Assembly: GCF_040581415.1 (NCBI RefSeq)
Contig: NZ_CP114014.1
Span: 744,001 to 808,000 of the forward strand
DNA: 64,000 nucleotides
Source of the DNA: Paraconexibacter sp040581415
GTDB taxonomy: Bacteria > Actinomycetota > Thermoleophilia > Solirubrobacterales > Solirubrobacteraceae
Direction: 5' to 3'
Made by a program: the position numbers and the translations under genes. The notes under the pieces were generated by a model that worked only from the letters and a program-made list of their open reading frames with translations, had not been told where the DNA came from and made no database searches. Positions within the stretch are counted from its first letter, which is position 1; each line of letters opens with the position of its first letter. Shown here one piece after another: positions 16,754 to 24,774 of this stretch.

Positions 16754-17755
16754 GTGACCGAGGTGTCAACGCCTGCTCTGCCCGACGCCCGCCGCGTGCG
16801 CATCCTCGCCGCCGGGGGGACCATCGCCATGACCGGGCAGGCGGGGGCGACGCCGCAGCTGGACGCCGCCGGGCTCGTCGCGGCCCTCCCATCCCTCGCG
16901 GGACGCGCCGGCCTGTCCGCCGAGACGCTGATGAACAAGCCGAGCGCGCACCTCACGCTCGGCGACATGCTGCTGATCTGCAAAGCGGCACGCGACGCGG
17001 CCCGCCGCGGCATCGGCGTCGTCGTCACCCACGGCACCGACACCCTCGAGGAGACGGCGATGCTCTGCGACGTCATCCACGACGCCGAGGCGCCGATCGT
17101 CTTCACCGGCGCCATCCGGACGGCGACCGCCGCGGGCGCCGACGGCCCCGCCAACATCATGGACGCCGTCTCCGTCGCGGCCAGCGAGCACGCCGCGGGC
17201 ATGGGCGTCCTGGTCGTCTTCGGCGGGGAGATCCACCACGCCCGCTGTGCGCGCAAGACCGACACCACGTCGCTCGTCGCCTTCAGCTCCCCGCAGACCG
17301 GTCCCCTGGGCCGCGTCACCGAGGGGCACGCCAGCATCTGGTCGCGGGTGCCGCGCAACCCGCCGCTGGACCCGCACGACATCGACCGCCGCGTGGTCAT
17401 CGTCCCGACGACGGCGGGGGACGACGGCTCGCTGGCCCGCGCCGCGCTGTCCGCCGACCCGGACGGCGTGGTCATCGGCACGCTCGGCGCCGGGCACCTC
17501 GCGCCCGCGCTGCTCGAGCTCTGGGCCGAGGCGGCGCAGCGGATTCCGATCATCGCCTACTGCCGCCCCGAGCGCGGGGTCGTCCTGACCGGCACGTACG
17601 GGTACGCGGGCTCCGAGCAGGACCTCCGCGACACCAACATCATCCCCGTCGGCTTCCTCAGCCCGCAGGCGGCGCGGATCAAGCTGCTCGCGTGCCTGGC
17701 CTCGGGGCTCTCCATCGAGGAGACGCGGTGGGCGTTCTCCCAGGATGACGGGTAA
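16754..17755 (+). CDS. asparaginase family protein
   Basis: This 333-residue protein matches bacterial L-asparaginases. ILAAGGTIA near the N-terminus carries the first catalytic Thr, and VVTHGTDTLEETA (about 95-107) carries the second Thr with the Asp and the signature HGTDT. There is no signal peptide, so a cytoplasmic enzyme is expected. It hydrolyses asparagine to aspartate and ammonia. It stands alone, 52 bases after the phosphatase. Its stop codon lies inside the left arm of a perfect 18-base stem-loop. Confidence 0.92.
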   Translation: MTEVSTPALPDARRVRILAAGGTIAMTGQAGATPQLDAAGLVAALPSLAGRAGLSAETLMNKPSAHLTLGDMLLICKAARDAARRGIGVVVTHGTDTLEETAMLCDVIHDAEAPIVFTGAIRTATAAGADGPANIMDAVSVAASEHAAGMGVLVVFGGEIHHARCARKTDTTSLVAFSSPQTGPLGRVTEGHASIWSRVPRNPPLDPHDIDRRVVIVPTTAGDDGSLARAALSADPDGVVIGTLGAGHLAPALLELWAEAAQRIPIIAYCRPERGVVLTGTYGYAGSEQDLRDTNIIPVGFLSPQAARIKLLACLASGLSIEETRWAFSQDDG

Positions 17756-17801
17756 ACCGGGAGCTTCTCTCGCCTGCGGCTCGGAAGCTCCCGGTTTACC
17801 C
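17750..17801. repeat. perfect 18-base inverted repeat (stem-loop) at the asparaginase stop
   Basis: GGGTAAACCGGGAGCTTC (17750-17767) and its exact reverse complement (17784-17801) flank a 16-base loop, TCTCGCCTGCGGCTCG. The TAA stop of the asparaginase gene lies in the left arm. There is no T-tract, so it is not a classical intrinsic terminator, but between two convergent genes it could act in both directions as a terminator or RNA-stabilising element. Confidence 0.85.
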
Positions 17802-17802
17802 T

Positions 17803-17848
17803 GGCGGTTGCTCGGCTGCGCCTCCCAACCGCCGCCCTCCTCCGGCGG
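17803..17848. repeat. two further adjacent hairpins
   Basis: GGCGGTTG (17803-17810) pairs with CAACCGCC (17826-17833) around the loop CTCGGCTGCGCCTCC. This loop is close in sequence to the loop of the neighbouring 18-base hairpin. CCGCC (17832-17836) can pair with GGCGG (17844-17848). Together with the first hairpin they fill almost all of the gap between the convergent asparaginase and transhydrogenase genes. Confidence 0.65.
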
Positions 17849-17882
17849 TGCATGACGGCCGCTCCCGCCGACAGCTCGTCCG

Positions 17883-19160
17883 TCACCAGTTGCTGAGAGA
17901 CGCCTTGAAGATGCTTTGCAAGTCGTCGGCGGATGGGTCGCGGGGGGCGATCACCAGGAGGCGCTGCTGCTTGAGGGCGCCTTCGACGAGGGCGGGGATG
18001 TCGTCCGAGGTGTAGCCCAGCTCCTCGATCCCGCGCGCCGCGTGGATGTCCTTCATCAGCGCGACGATCACGTCGGGCAGCGTGTCCGGCCCCGGGTCCG
18101 CGATCGGCTCGCCGTGGAGCAGCTCGGCGACGTGGTGGTGGCGCTCGGGCATGGCGTCGTAGGTGAAGCGGAAGCACGCCGGCGCCGTCACGATCACGCT
18201 GTGCCCGTGGGGGACGAACGGGTGATCCGCCGGGTAGCCCGGGGGCTGGTAGACGTGCTTGAGCCCGGCGATCGGGTAGGCGCACGCGTGCGGGATGTGG
18301 ACGCCGGCCGAGCCGAAGCCGATGCCGGCGGTGGTCGCCGCCAGCATCATCGCGCCGCGTGCCTCGACGTCGTCGCCGTCCGCCACCGCCCGCCGCAGGT
18401 ACGTGCCGCCGGTCCGCAGCGCGTGGGCGGACCAGATGTCGGCGATGGGGTTGGAGCCCTGGTACGGCGGCCGGGCGTCCGGCGTCTCCGGGTAGGGGCG
18501 CGTGTCGAACGGCCGCGAGAGGAACGACTCCGCCGCATGGCAGACGACGTCCAGCCCGCACGACGCGACGACGTCGGCGCCGAGGGTCCGCGTCAGCTCC
18601 GGGTCGACGATCGCCTGCGTCGCCCGCAGGTAGCGGTGCGAGATGCCCGACTTCACCTTCAGGTCGGGCAGGTCGAGGATCGCGACGGTGGTGGCCTCGC
18701 TGCCGGTCCCCGAGGTGGTCGGGATCGCGAGATGGGGCAGCAGCGGCGACGGGGGCTTGCGGCCCTCGCCGATCGGCGGGTTGATGTAGGCTATGATGTC
18801 GGCCGGGTGGCTGACGATCAGGTCCATGACCTTCGCGGTGTCCATGGCCGACCCGCCGCCGACCGAGACGAAGCCGTCGACCTTCGCGTCCTGCGCGAAC
18901 GCGACCGCGTGCTCCATCGACTCCAGGTCGGGCTCGACGCGGCACTCGGCGTAGACGACGACATCGATGCCGGCGGCACGGACCGACTCGGCGACGCGGT
19001 CGGCGTGGCCGGCGGCCTGGACGCCCGGGTCCGTGACCAGCAGGGCACGGGTGACGCCGAGCCGCGCGAGCTCCCAACCCGCGTCGCCGGCCGCCCCCGG
19101 GCCGTACTTCACCGGGGTTGCCTCGAGGGTGAAGATCGTCTCCTGCGCGGGCCGGCTCAT
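17883..19160 (-). CDS. hydroxyacid-oxoacid transhydrogenase-like iron-containing alcohol dehydrogenase
   Basis: This 425-residue member of the iron-dependent alcohol dehydrogenase family has VSVGGGSAMDTAKV for the nucleotide, PTTSGTGSEAT, and the metal-binding pattern with His residues in HIPHACAYP and VPHGHSV. The length and the YQPPGYP block match the ADHFE1/HOT branch, which passes hydride between 4-hydroxybutyrate-type hydroxyacids and 2-oxoglutarate. Other substrates are possible. Its ATG region overlaps the thioesterase stop by four bases; the two are one operon. Confidence 0.85.
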   Translation of the reverse strand: MSRPAQETIFTLEATPVKYGPGAAGDAGWELARLGVTRALLVTDPGVQAAGHADRVAESVRAAGIDVVVYAECRVEPDLESMEHAVAFAQDAKVDGFVSVGGGSAMDTAKVMDLIVSHPADIIAYINPPIGEGRKPPSPLLPHLAIPTTSGTGSEATTVAILDLPDLKVKSGISHRYLRATQAIVDPELTRTLGADVVASCGLDVVCHAAESFLSRPFDTRPYPETPDARPPYQGSNPIADIWSAHALRTGGTYLRRAVADGDDVEARGAMMLAATTAGIGFGSAGVHIPHACAYPIAGLKHVYQPPGYPADHPFVPHGHSVIVTAPACFRFTYDAMPERHHHVAELLHGEPIADPGPDTLPDVIVALMKDIHAARGIEELGYTSDDIPALVEGALKQQRLLVIAPRDPSADDLQSIFKASLSNW

Positions 19161-19609
19161 GAGGTCGTCTCCAGTGCCTCGAGGGATGAACGGAGCTGCT
19201 CCGGGAGCGCGGCGACCGGGCGCCGGGTCTCCCGGTCGACGAACACGTGCACGAACCAGCCGGTCGCGGCCGCGGCCTCGTCGCCGGCGCGGAACAGCGC
19301 CAGCTCGTAGGTGACCGACGAGCGGCCCAGCCGACCGACGCGCAGGCAGGCGTCGACGGTGTCCGGGAACGCCAGCGCGGCCGTGTAGCTGCAGTGTGAT
19401 TCAGCGCAGAGGCCGATCACGGTGCCGCCGTGGATGTCCAGTCCGCCGACCCGGATCAGGTACTCGTTGATGACCGTGTCGAAGAACGCGTAGTACTCCA
19501 CGTTGTTCACGTGGCCGTAGACGTCGTTGTCCTTCCAGCGGGTCGGAATGGCCGACCGGTGCGGGTAGTCCGCGCGGGTCGGAGGCGGGGCGGCGTCGGT
19601 CGTGCTCAC
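19157..19609 (-). CDS. acyl-CoA thioesterase, 4HBT/YbgC-like
   Basis: This 150-residue hot-dog-fold protein has RWKDNDVYGHVNNVEYYAFFDT, where the Asp and the HVNN block are the 4-hydroxybenzoyl-CoA thioesterase signature. Members hydrolyse short- or medium-chain acyl-CoA in the cytoplasm. It is the first gene of the two-gene operon with the transhydrogenase (ATGA overlap), so the pair may handle a hydroxyacyl compound; that link is inference. Confidence 0.88.
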   Translation of the reverse strand: MSTTDAAPPPTRADYPHRSAIPTRWKDNDVYGHVNNVEYYAFFDTVINEYLIRVGGLDIHGGTVIGLCAESHCSYTAALAFPDTVDACLRVGRLGRSSVTYELALFRAGDEAAAATGWFVHVFVDRETRRPVAALPEQLRSSLEALETTS

Positions 19610-19671
19610 TGTCGCCGGACGATACGCGAGGGGCGCACGTCCGGTGGCGTCGGGCTACCGCGGGCGGTCCG

Positions 19672-20520
19672 TCAGCTCTTGAAGCACGGCGTGGCGCCCG
19701 GAAGCGCGTTGACCGAGCCGTCCGTGTAGCCGTAGGTCACGGTGCTCATGAAGCTGCCGGCGCACGTCTTCGGGGTCGTGATGAGGTTCTGGGTCACCGT
19801 CTTGCGGACCTTGACCTTCTTCGTCACGGTCCGCGTGCGCTTGCGCAGCTTGCCGTCCTTGCCGCGGACCCGGGTGGTCTGCTTGACCTTCCGGGTCTGG
19901 GTGACGGTGACGCGCAGCGGCCGCCTGGCGCCCATGACCAGCGAGAGGTCCTTGACCTTCGCCGTCACGCCCGAGGGCAGTTTGGCGGTGGTGGACAGGT
20001 CGAACAGCAGGGCGGGCGCGCCGGCGTTGGCGCCGCGGATGACCCGGCCGGGAATGGTGAACGTCGCGCTCTCGGACGAGGCGGCCTGGAGCGTGAGGCC
20101 GGCGAGGTCACCCGGCTGGGTCGGCGGCGTCAGGTAGACCGTCGCGGTCGGGGCGATCGTGCCGCCGTAGCCCCCGATGATCTCGGTCTCCAGCGACACG
20201 CCGCCCTTCGCGACCTTGCTCGCGGGCGGGCACGACAGCGCCTTCGCCTGCTCGGGCGAGCACAGCGCGGCCACGGCCTTCGTGTTGAGCCTCACGCCCG
20301 CGGGGGTGTCGACGCGAATCGTCGACGGCGTCTTCGTCCGCGCCGGATCGAAGCGCGCGCCGAGCGCCCGGACGAGGTAGTCCGCGCCCTGGCTCGCGCG
20401 CGGCGGGTCGAAGGTCACGTAGACCGCCTCGCCCTCGGCCTGGCCGAGGGCCGGGACGGCGACGACCGCCGGGGCGGCGACGAGCGTGACGAGGGCGATG
20501 GACCAGACGCGTCGGGACAT
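19672..20520 (-). CDS. secreted protein of unknown function with Lys/Arg-rich segment
   Basis: This 282-residue protein has a signal peptide (MSRRVWSIALVTLVAAPAVV, cleavage near ALGQA), a beta-rich middle part, and a strongly basic stretch at about residues 205-245 (VRGKDGKLRKRTRTVTKKVK). Two cysteine pairs are visible (CSPEQAKALSC and CAG...TPC). No family is recognised. The basic stretch could bind anionic wall polymers. It is monocistronic, 62 bases from the thioesterase and 64 bases downstream of bioA. Confidence 0.65.
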   Translation of the reverse strand: MSRRVWSIALVTLVAAPAVVAVPALGQAEGEAVYVTFDPPRASQGADYLVRALGARFDPARTKTPSTIRVDTPAGVRLNTKAVAALCSPEQAKALSCPPASKVAKGGVSLETEIIGGYGGTIAPTATVYLTPPTQPGDLAGLTLQAASSESATFTIPGRVIRGANAGAPALLFDLSTTAKLPSGVTAKVKDLSLVMGARRPLRVTVTQTRKVKQTTRVRGKDGKLRKRTRTVTKKVKVRKTVTQNLITTPKTCAGSFMSTVTYGYTDGSVNALPGATPCFKS

Positions 20521-20584
20521 GCCCGTGACTCTCTCACCCGGACGCGCCTCCGGCCCCCGTCGTTCGCCGCGGATCTCCCCGCCT

Positions 20585-21898
20585 TTAGGGGTGCCTCTCC
20601 GCGGTCGCCATGGCCTGCGCCGCAGCCACCGCGGCCTCGCCGATCCGCGCGAGGTCCGCGTCGCCGGTGACGTATGGCGGCATCGCGTAGACCAGGTTCC
20701 GGAACGGGCGCAGCCAGACGCCGCGCTCGACGGTCGCCGCGGTCACCCGCGCCATGTCGACCGGCCCGTCGAGCTCGACGACCCCGATGGCACCGAGGAC
20801 CCGGACGTCGACGACGCCGGGCACATCCCGCGCGGGGGCCAGGCCGGCTGCGAGCCCGCGGGCGATCCGCGGGACGTCGTCCCGCCAGCCGCCGTCCAGC
20901 AGCAGCTGCGTCGACGCGAGCGCCGCGGCGCAGGCCAGCGGGTTCGCCATGTACGTCGGGCCGTGCATCAGGGCGCCGCCGGCCGCGGGGGTGGCGAGCC
21001 GCTCGGCGACCGCCGGGGTGCACAGCGTCGCGGCCAGCGTCAGCGCGCCACCGGTCAGCGCCTTGCCCACGCACAGCACGTCCGGCGTGACGCCCGCGTG
21101 GTCCGCGGCGAAGAGCGCCCCGGTACGGCCGAAGCCGGTCGCGATCTCGTCGAGGACCAGGAGCAGCCCGTGCCGGTCGCAGACGTCCCGGAGGTGGGCG
21201 ACGCAGGCGGGGGAGTGCAGGCGCATCCCGCCCGCCCCCTGCACGACGGGCTCGACGATCACCGCCGCCAGCTCGTGCGCATGCCGAGCCGCCAGGTCAT
21301 CGACGGCTGCGGCCCAGTCCGGGTCGAGGCCGGCGTCGAAGCCGTCCGGCGGGCGCGGCGCGAAGACGTGCTCGGCCAAGATGCCGGTGAACAGCGAGTG
21401 CATCCCGCCGACCGGATCGCACACGGCCATGGCCCCGAACGTGTCCCCGTGGTATCCGCCGCGGACCGTCAGCAGCTTCGTCCGCTGCGTGCTCCCGTCC
21501 GCCCGCGCGGCCTGCAGGACCATCTTGATCGCGACCTCGACGGCGATCGACCCGGAGTCGGCGAAGAAGACGTGCTCCAGGCCGTCGGGGGCCATCGCGA
21601 CCAGCCGCTGCGCCAGGACGATCGCGCCCTCGTGGGTGAGGCCGCCGAACATCACGTGGGCCATGCGGTCGAGCTGGTCGCGGATCGCGGCGTCGATCGC
21701 CGGGTGCCGGTAGCCGTGGACGGCGCACCACCAGGAGGACATGCCGTCGATCAGCTCGCGCCCGTCGGCGAGGGTCAGCCGGACGCCCTGCGCGCTCGTG
21801 ACGGGAAGCGCGTCGACCGTCCCCGGCATCGGGCCGTACGGGTGCCACACGTGGCGGCGGTCGGCGGCGAGGAGGGCGTCCCAGTCCATCGCGGACAC
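20585..21898 (-). CDS. bioA: adenosylmethionine-8-amino-7-oxononanoate aminotransferase
   Basis: This 437-residue class III PLP aminotransferase matches BioA: HVWHPYGPM near the N-terminus, MSSWWCAVHGYRHP, the DEIATGFGRTG block binding PLP, and the Schiff-base Lys279 in CVGKALTGG. It transfers the amino group of S-adenosylmethionine to 7-keto-8-aminopelargonate to give DAPA in biotin synthesis. The WW pair and the HGPTYMANPLA block favour BioA over other class III enzymes. No other biotin gene lies in the window. The ATG at 21889 is an alternative start. Divergent from the next gene with 48 bases between. Confidence 0.93.
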   Translation of the reverse strand: MSAMDWDALLAADRRHVWHPYGPMPGTVDALPVTSAQGVRLTLADGRELIDGMSSWWCAVHGYRHPAIDAAIRDQLDRMAHVMFGGLTHEGAIVLAQRLVAMAPDGLEHVFFADSGSIAVEVAIKMVLQAARADGSTQRTKLLTVRGGYHGDTFGAMAVCDPVGGMHSLFTGILAEHVFAPRPPDGFDAGLDPDWAAAVDDLAARHAHELAAVIVEPVVQGAGGMRLHSPACVAHLRDVCDRHGLLLVLDEIATGFGRTGALFAADHAGVTPDVLCVGKALTGGALTLAATLCTPAVAERLATPAAGGALMHGPTYMANPLACAAALASTQLLLDGGWRDDVPRIARGLAAGLAPARDVPGVVDVRVLGAIGVVELDGPVDMARVTAATVERGVWLRPFRNLVYAMPPYVTGDADLARIGEAAVAAAQAMATAERHP

Positions 21899-21946
21899 CC
21901 TACGCCGCGGGATTCGCCGCGCGGCCCGCGGGTAGGGTCACGCCCC

Positions 21947-22579
21947 ATGGCCGCCCTGCGCTTCGCCGCCCCGTCCGACGTGACCCGCAGCTGGACGCAT
22001 CCCTCGCCGCCGTGGATGCAGCGCGCCGGGCACGCCGTCCTGGCCGGCGGGGGCGTGTGGCTGGTCGACCCGCCGGACGGGGACGGGCTGGACGCGGGAA
22101 TCGCCGAGCTGGACGCGCCCGTCCGCGGCGTCCTGCAGCTGCTGGATCGCCACCCCCGCGACTGCGCGGCGCTCGCGGAGCGGCTCAGCGTCCCGCTGCA
22201 CGTGGTCCCGCTCGGCTCGGGCCACGGGCTGCCGTTCGAGGTCGTCCCGATGTGGCACCTGCCGGTCTGGAAGGAGGACGCGCTCTGGATCGCGGAGTCC
22301 GGGACGCTGATCGTGCCCGAGGCGCTCGTCGGCGCGCCCGACTTCGCCGCGCCGGGCGAGCGCGTCGGCGTGCACCCGATGCGGCGCCTGCTGCCGCCGT
22401 CCGTCCTGAAGCGGTTCGCGGGCGACGTCGAGCACCTGCTGCTGGGCCACGGCGACGCACTGCACGGCGACGCGGCGCGGGCCGCCGTCCGGGACGCGCT
22501 GGGCGGATCCCGGCGGCGGCTGCCGCGCCTGCTCGCCGCGCAGCTGACCCGCGCGGCGAGGGGACGCTTCCGGGGCTGA
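21947..22579 (+). CDS. uncharacterised protein, possible degenerate metallo-beta-lactamase fold
   Basis: This 210-residue cytoplasmic protein has repeated short strands and the spacing of a metallo-beta-lactamase-like fold (AGGGVWLVDPPDGDGLD, LQLLDRHPRDC, LWIAESGTLIVPEAL, HLLLGHGDALHGDA). However, the H-x-H-x-D-H metal motif is absent from the expected place after the second strand. Only the late GHG is kept, so it is probably a non-catalytic or divergent member. Divergent from bioA, convergent with the 5'-nucleotidase gene. Function unknown. Confidence 0.55.
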   Translation: MAALRFAAPSDVTRSWTHPSPPWMQRAGHAVLAGGGVWLVDPPDGDGLDAGIAELDAPVRGVLQLLDRHPRDCAALAERLSVPLHVVPLGSGHGLPFEVVPMWHLPVWKEDALWIAESGTLIVPEALVGAPDFAAPGERVGVHPMRRLLPPSVLKRFAGDVEHLLLGHGDALHGDAARAAVRDALGGSRRRLPRLLAAQLTRAARGRFRG

Positions 22580-22587
22580 CGCCCGAC

Positions 22588-24615
22588 TCAGCCCGTCTTG
22601 GTGATGCGGGTCGCGGCGGGCGGGGCGAGGGCGGGCTTGGTCCCCAGGTAGGCGGTGAACGCGTCGATGTCGACGTCCCCGCCGATCTGGTTCGTGCCGG
22701 CCGCAAAGACCGCGAACCCGTCCCCGCCGGTGGCGAGGAAGTTGTTCATCGTCACCTGGTAGTTCGTCGCCGGGACGACGGCCGTCCCCCCGATCTTGAT
22801 CGTGGCGGCGTCGACCCGCGAGCCCGCGGGCTTGCTGCGGTCGTAGCTGTACGTGAACCCGTCCGAGACCTGCAGGACACGGTCCGCGCCGGCGGTGGGG
22901 TTGTCGAACTGCTGCTCGAGCAGCGCCTTGATCTGCGCGCCCGTCAGCGTCTTGACCACCAGCGTGTTCGCGAACGGCTGCACCGTGTAGGCGGCGTTGT
23001 ACGGCACCTTGCCGTCCGTCCCGAACGGCAGGTCCGCCCGGATGCCGCCGGGGTTCATGAACGCGACGACCGACCCGCCCTTCGCCGGGGCGCTCGTGGC
23101 CGCGAGCTGCGAGTCCGCGATGACGTCACCCAGCGGCGACTCCCCGGCGGCGTTGGTCGTCCGGCTGATCGTGGCGGTGACCGTCCCCACGACCTTGTTC
23201 GCGATCGGCGCGGCGGCCGCCGTGTACTTGTCGACGATCGCCTTGACGCCCGGGTCCTCCGGCACGTCGCGCGTGTTCAGGACGTTCGCGGCGTCGTAGG
23301 CCTTGACGTCCCCGGTGGTGCCGTCGAGCGTGAGGTCCACGCGCGTCACGAGCCGCCCGAACGACGAGGAGCTCGTCACGAGCTTGTTGTTGATCCGGCA
23401 GACGTAGGGCTGGTGGGTGTGGGCGCTCAGGACCGCGTCCACGCGGCTGTCGAGCCGGTTCACGACGCCGGTGATGTCGCCGCTGAGGTTCTCGCAGCCG
23501 CTGGCGTCCTGGTACCCGGCGGCGTACGGCGGGTTCTGCTGGCCGCCCTGGTGGATGAGGACGACGAACGCCTGCACGCCGTCGGCGTCGGCGAGCTTGC
23601 GCACGACGCGGTTGACCGCCGCGGCCTCGTCGTCGAAGGCCAGGCCCTCGACCCCCGACGGCGTGACGATGCTCGGCGTGTCCTTCAGCGTGACGCCGAC
23701 GAACGCGACCGGGATGCCCTGCACGCGGCGCACCATGTAGGGCGGCAGGATCGTGTCGTCCGTCCCGGCGTAGCGGACGTTCGCCGCCAGGTACGCGAAG
23801 TCGGCGCCGTAGAACGGGTCGCCGTCCTGGCAGCCGTCGTCCGGATGGCAGCCGCCGAACTGCATCCGCAGCAGCTCCTTGCTGCCCTCGTCGAACTCGT
23901 GGTTGCCGACGCCGGCGTAGTTCATCCCCATCGCGTTGAGCGCCTCGATGGTCGGCTCGTCGTGGAACAGGCCGGACACCAGCGGGGACGCGCCGATGAG
24001 GTCGCCCGCGCCGACGAGGACCGAGTTCGGGGAGCCGGCGCGCAGCTGGTTCACCCGCGTGGCCAGGTACGCCGCGCCGCCGGTGACGGCGGTGGCGCCG
24101 CCGGGGCCGACCGGCGTGGTGCCGGAGCTGCCCGACGGCGGGGCGAGGTTCCCGTGGAAGTCGTTGATGGCCAGGACGCGCAGCTGGCGGTCGGCGGGCG
24201 CCGCCGGGGTCGCGGGCGGGCCGGGGGGACCGGCCGGGCCGGTGGGGCCGACCGGACCGGGGGCGCCCTTGGGCCCGGTGGCGCCCTTGGGCCCCTTCGG
24301 ACCCTTCTTGGCGGCGAGGGCCTTCTTCTTGGCCGCCGCCAGCGCCTTCTTCTTCGCCAGCGCCTTCTTCTTCGCGGCCGCCTTCTTGGCCGCGGCCTTC
24401 TTCGCCGCTGCCTTGCGCTGGGCGGGCGTCAGCCGCGCCGCCGCCTTCTTGGCCGCGCGCTGCTTCGCGGCCGCCTGCTGCCGGGCCTGGGTGGACGAGC
24501 CGGCCTTGGCCGTGGGCGACGACGAGGCGGCGCCGGTCGCGGCGGCCGCGGGCGCCGGGGCGCCCGAGGTCAGCAGCAGGCCGGCGGCGACGACTGCCGC
24601 GAGAGCAGAGCGCAT
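22588..24615 (-). CDS. secreted 5'-nucleotidase/metallophosphatase with Ala/Lys-rich and collagen-like N-terminal segments
   Basis: This 675-residue exported enzyme starts with a signal peptide (to about 27). A long Ala/Lys segment (about 40-100, AAKKAAAKK-type repeats) and about ten Gly-X-Y collagen-like triplets (about 103-135) follow. The metallophosphatase domain has NDFHGN, GNHEFDEGS and HTHQPYV as dimetal ligands. The C-terminal 5'-nucleotidase domain binds the base (FMNPGGIRADL, FTYSYDRSK). Family members hydrolyse nucleotides outside the cell to recover phosphate and nucleosides. The two low-complexity segments are unusual and may attach the enzyme to wall polymers. Monocistronic. Confidence 0.88.
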   Translation of the reverse strand: MRSALAAVVAAGLLLTSGAPAPAAAATGAASSSPTAKAGSSTQARQQAAAKQRAAKKAAARLTPAQRKAAAKKAAAKKAAAKKKALAKKKALAAAKKKALAAKKGPKGPKGATGPKGAPGPVGPTGPAGPPGPPATPAAPADRQLRVLAINDFHGNLAPPSGSSGTTPVGPGGATAVTGGAAYLATRVNQLRAGSPNSVLVGAGDLIGASPLVSGLFHDEPTIEALNAMGMNYAGVGNHEFDEGSKELLRMQFGGCHPDDGCQDGDPFYGADFAYLAANVRYAGTDDTILPPYMVRRVQGIPVAFVGVTLKDTPSIVTPSGVEGLAFDDEAAAVNRVVRKLADADGVQAFVVLIHQGGQQNPPYAAGYQDASGCENLSGDITGVVNRLDSRVDAVLSAHTHQPYVCRINNKLVTSSSSFGRLVTRVDLTLDGTTGDVKAYDAANVLNTRDVPEDPGVKAIVDKYTAAAAPIANKVVGTVTATISRTTNAAGESPLGDVIADSQLAATSAPAKGGSVVAFMNPGGIRADLPFGTDGKVPYNAAYTVQPFANTLVVKTLTGAQIKALLEQQFDNPTAGADRVLQVSDGFTYSYDRSKPAGSRVDAATIKIGGTAVVPATNYQVTMNNFLATGGDGFAVFAAGTNQIGGDVDIDAFTAYLGTKPALAPPAATRITKTG

Positions 24616-24774
24616 GGGGTGGATCTCCTGGGATGGGAACAGCGGGGTCGGTCGCCAAGCTAAGCGGCGCCGCCGGCGCGCGCCAGCCCCTTCACGACCT
24701 GCTCACCGCGGGTTGTCAAATCGCTGACAACCCCGGGGAGCCGTCCGGCCCCCGCGTCGGTCGGCGCGGGACCG

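Noticed and set aside
17750..17801. Classical intrinsic terminator
   Set aside because: The stem is perfect, but no T-tract follows on either strand, so I list it as a stem-loop repeat instead.
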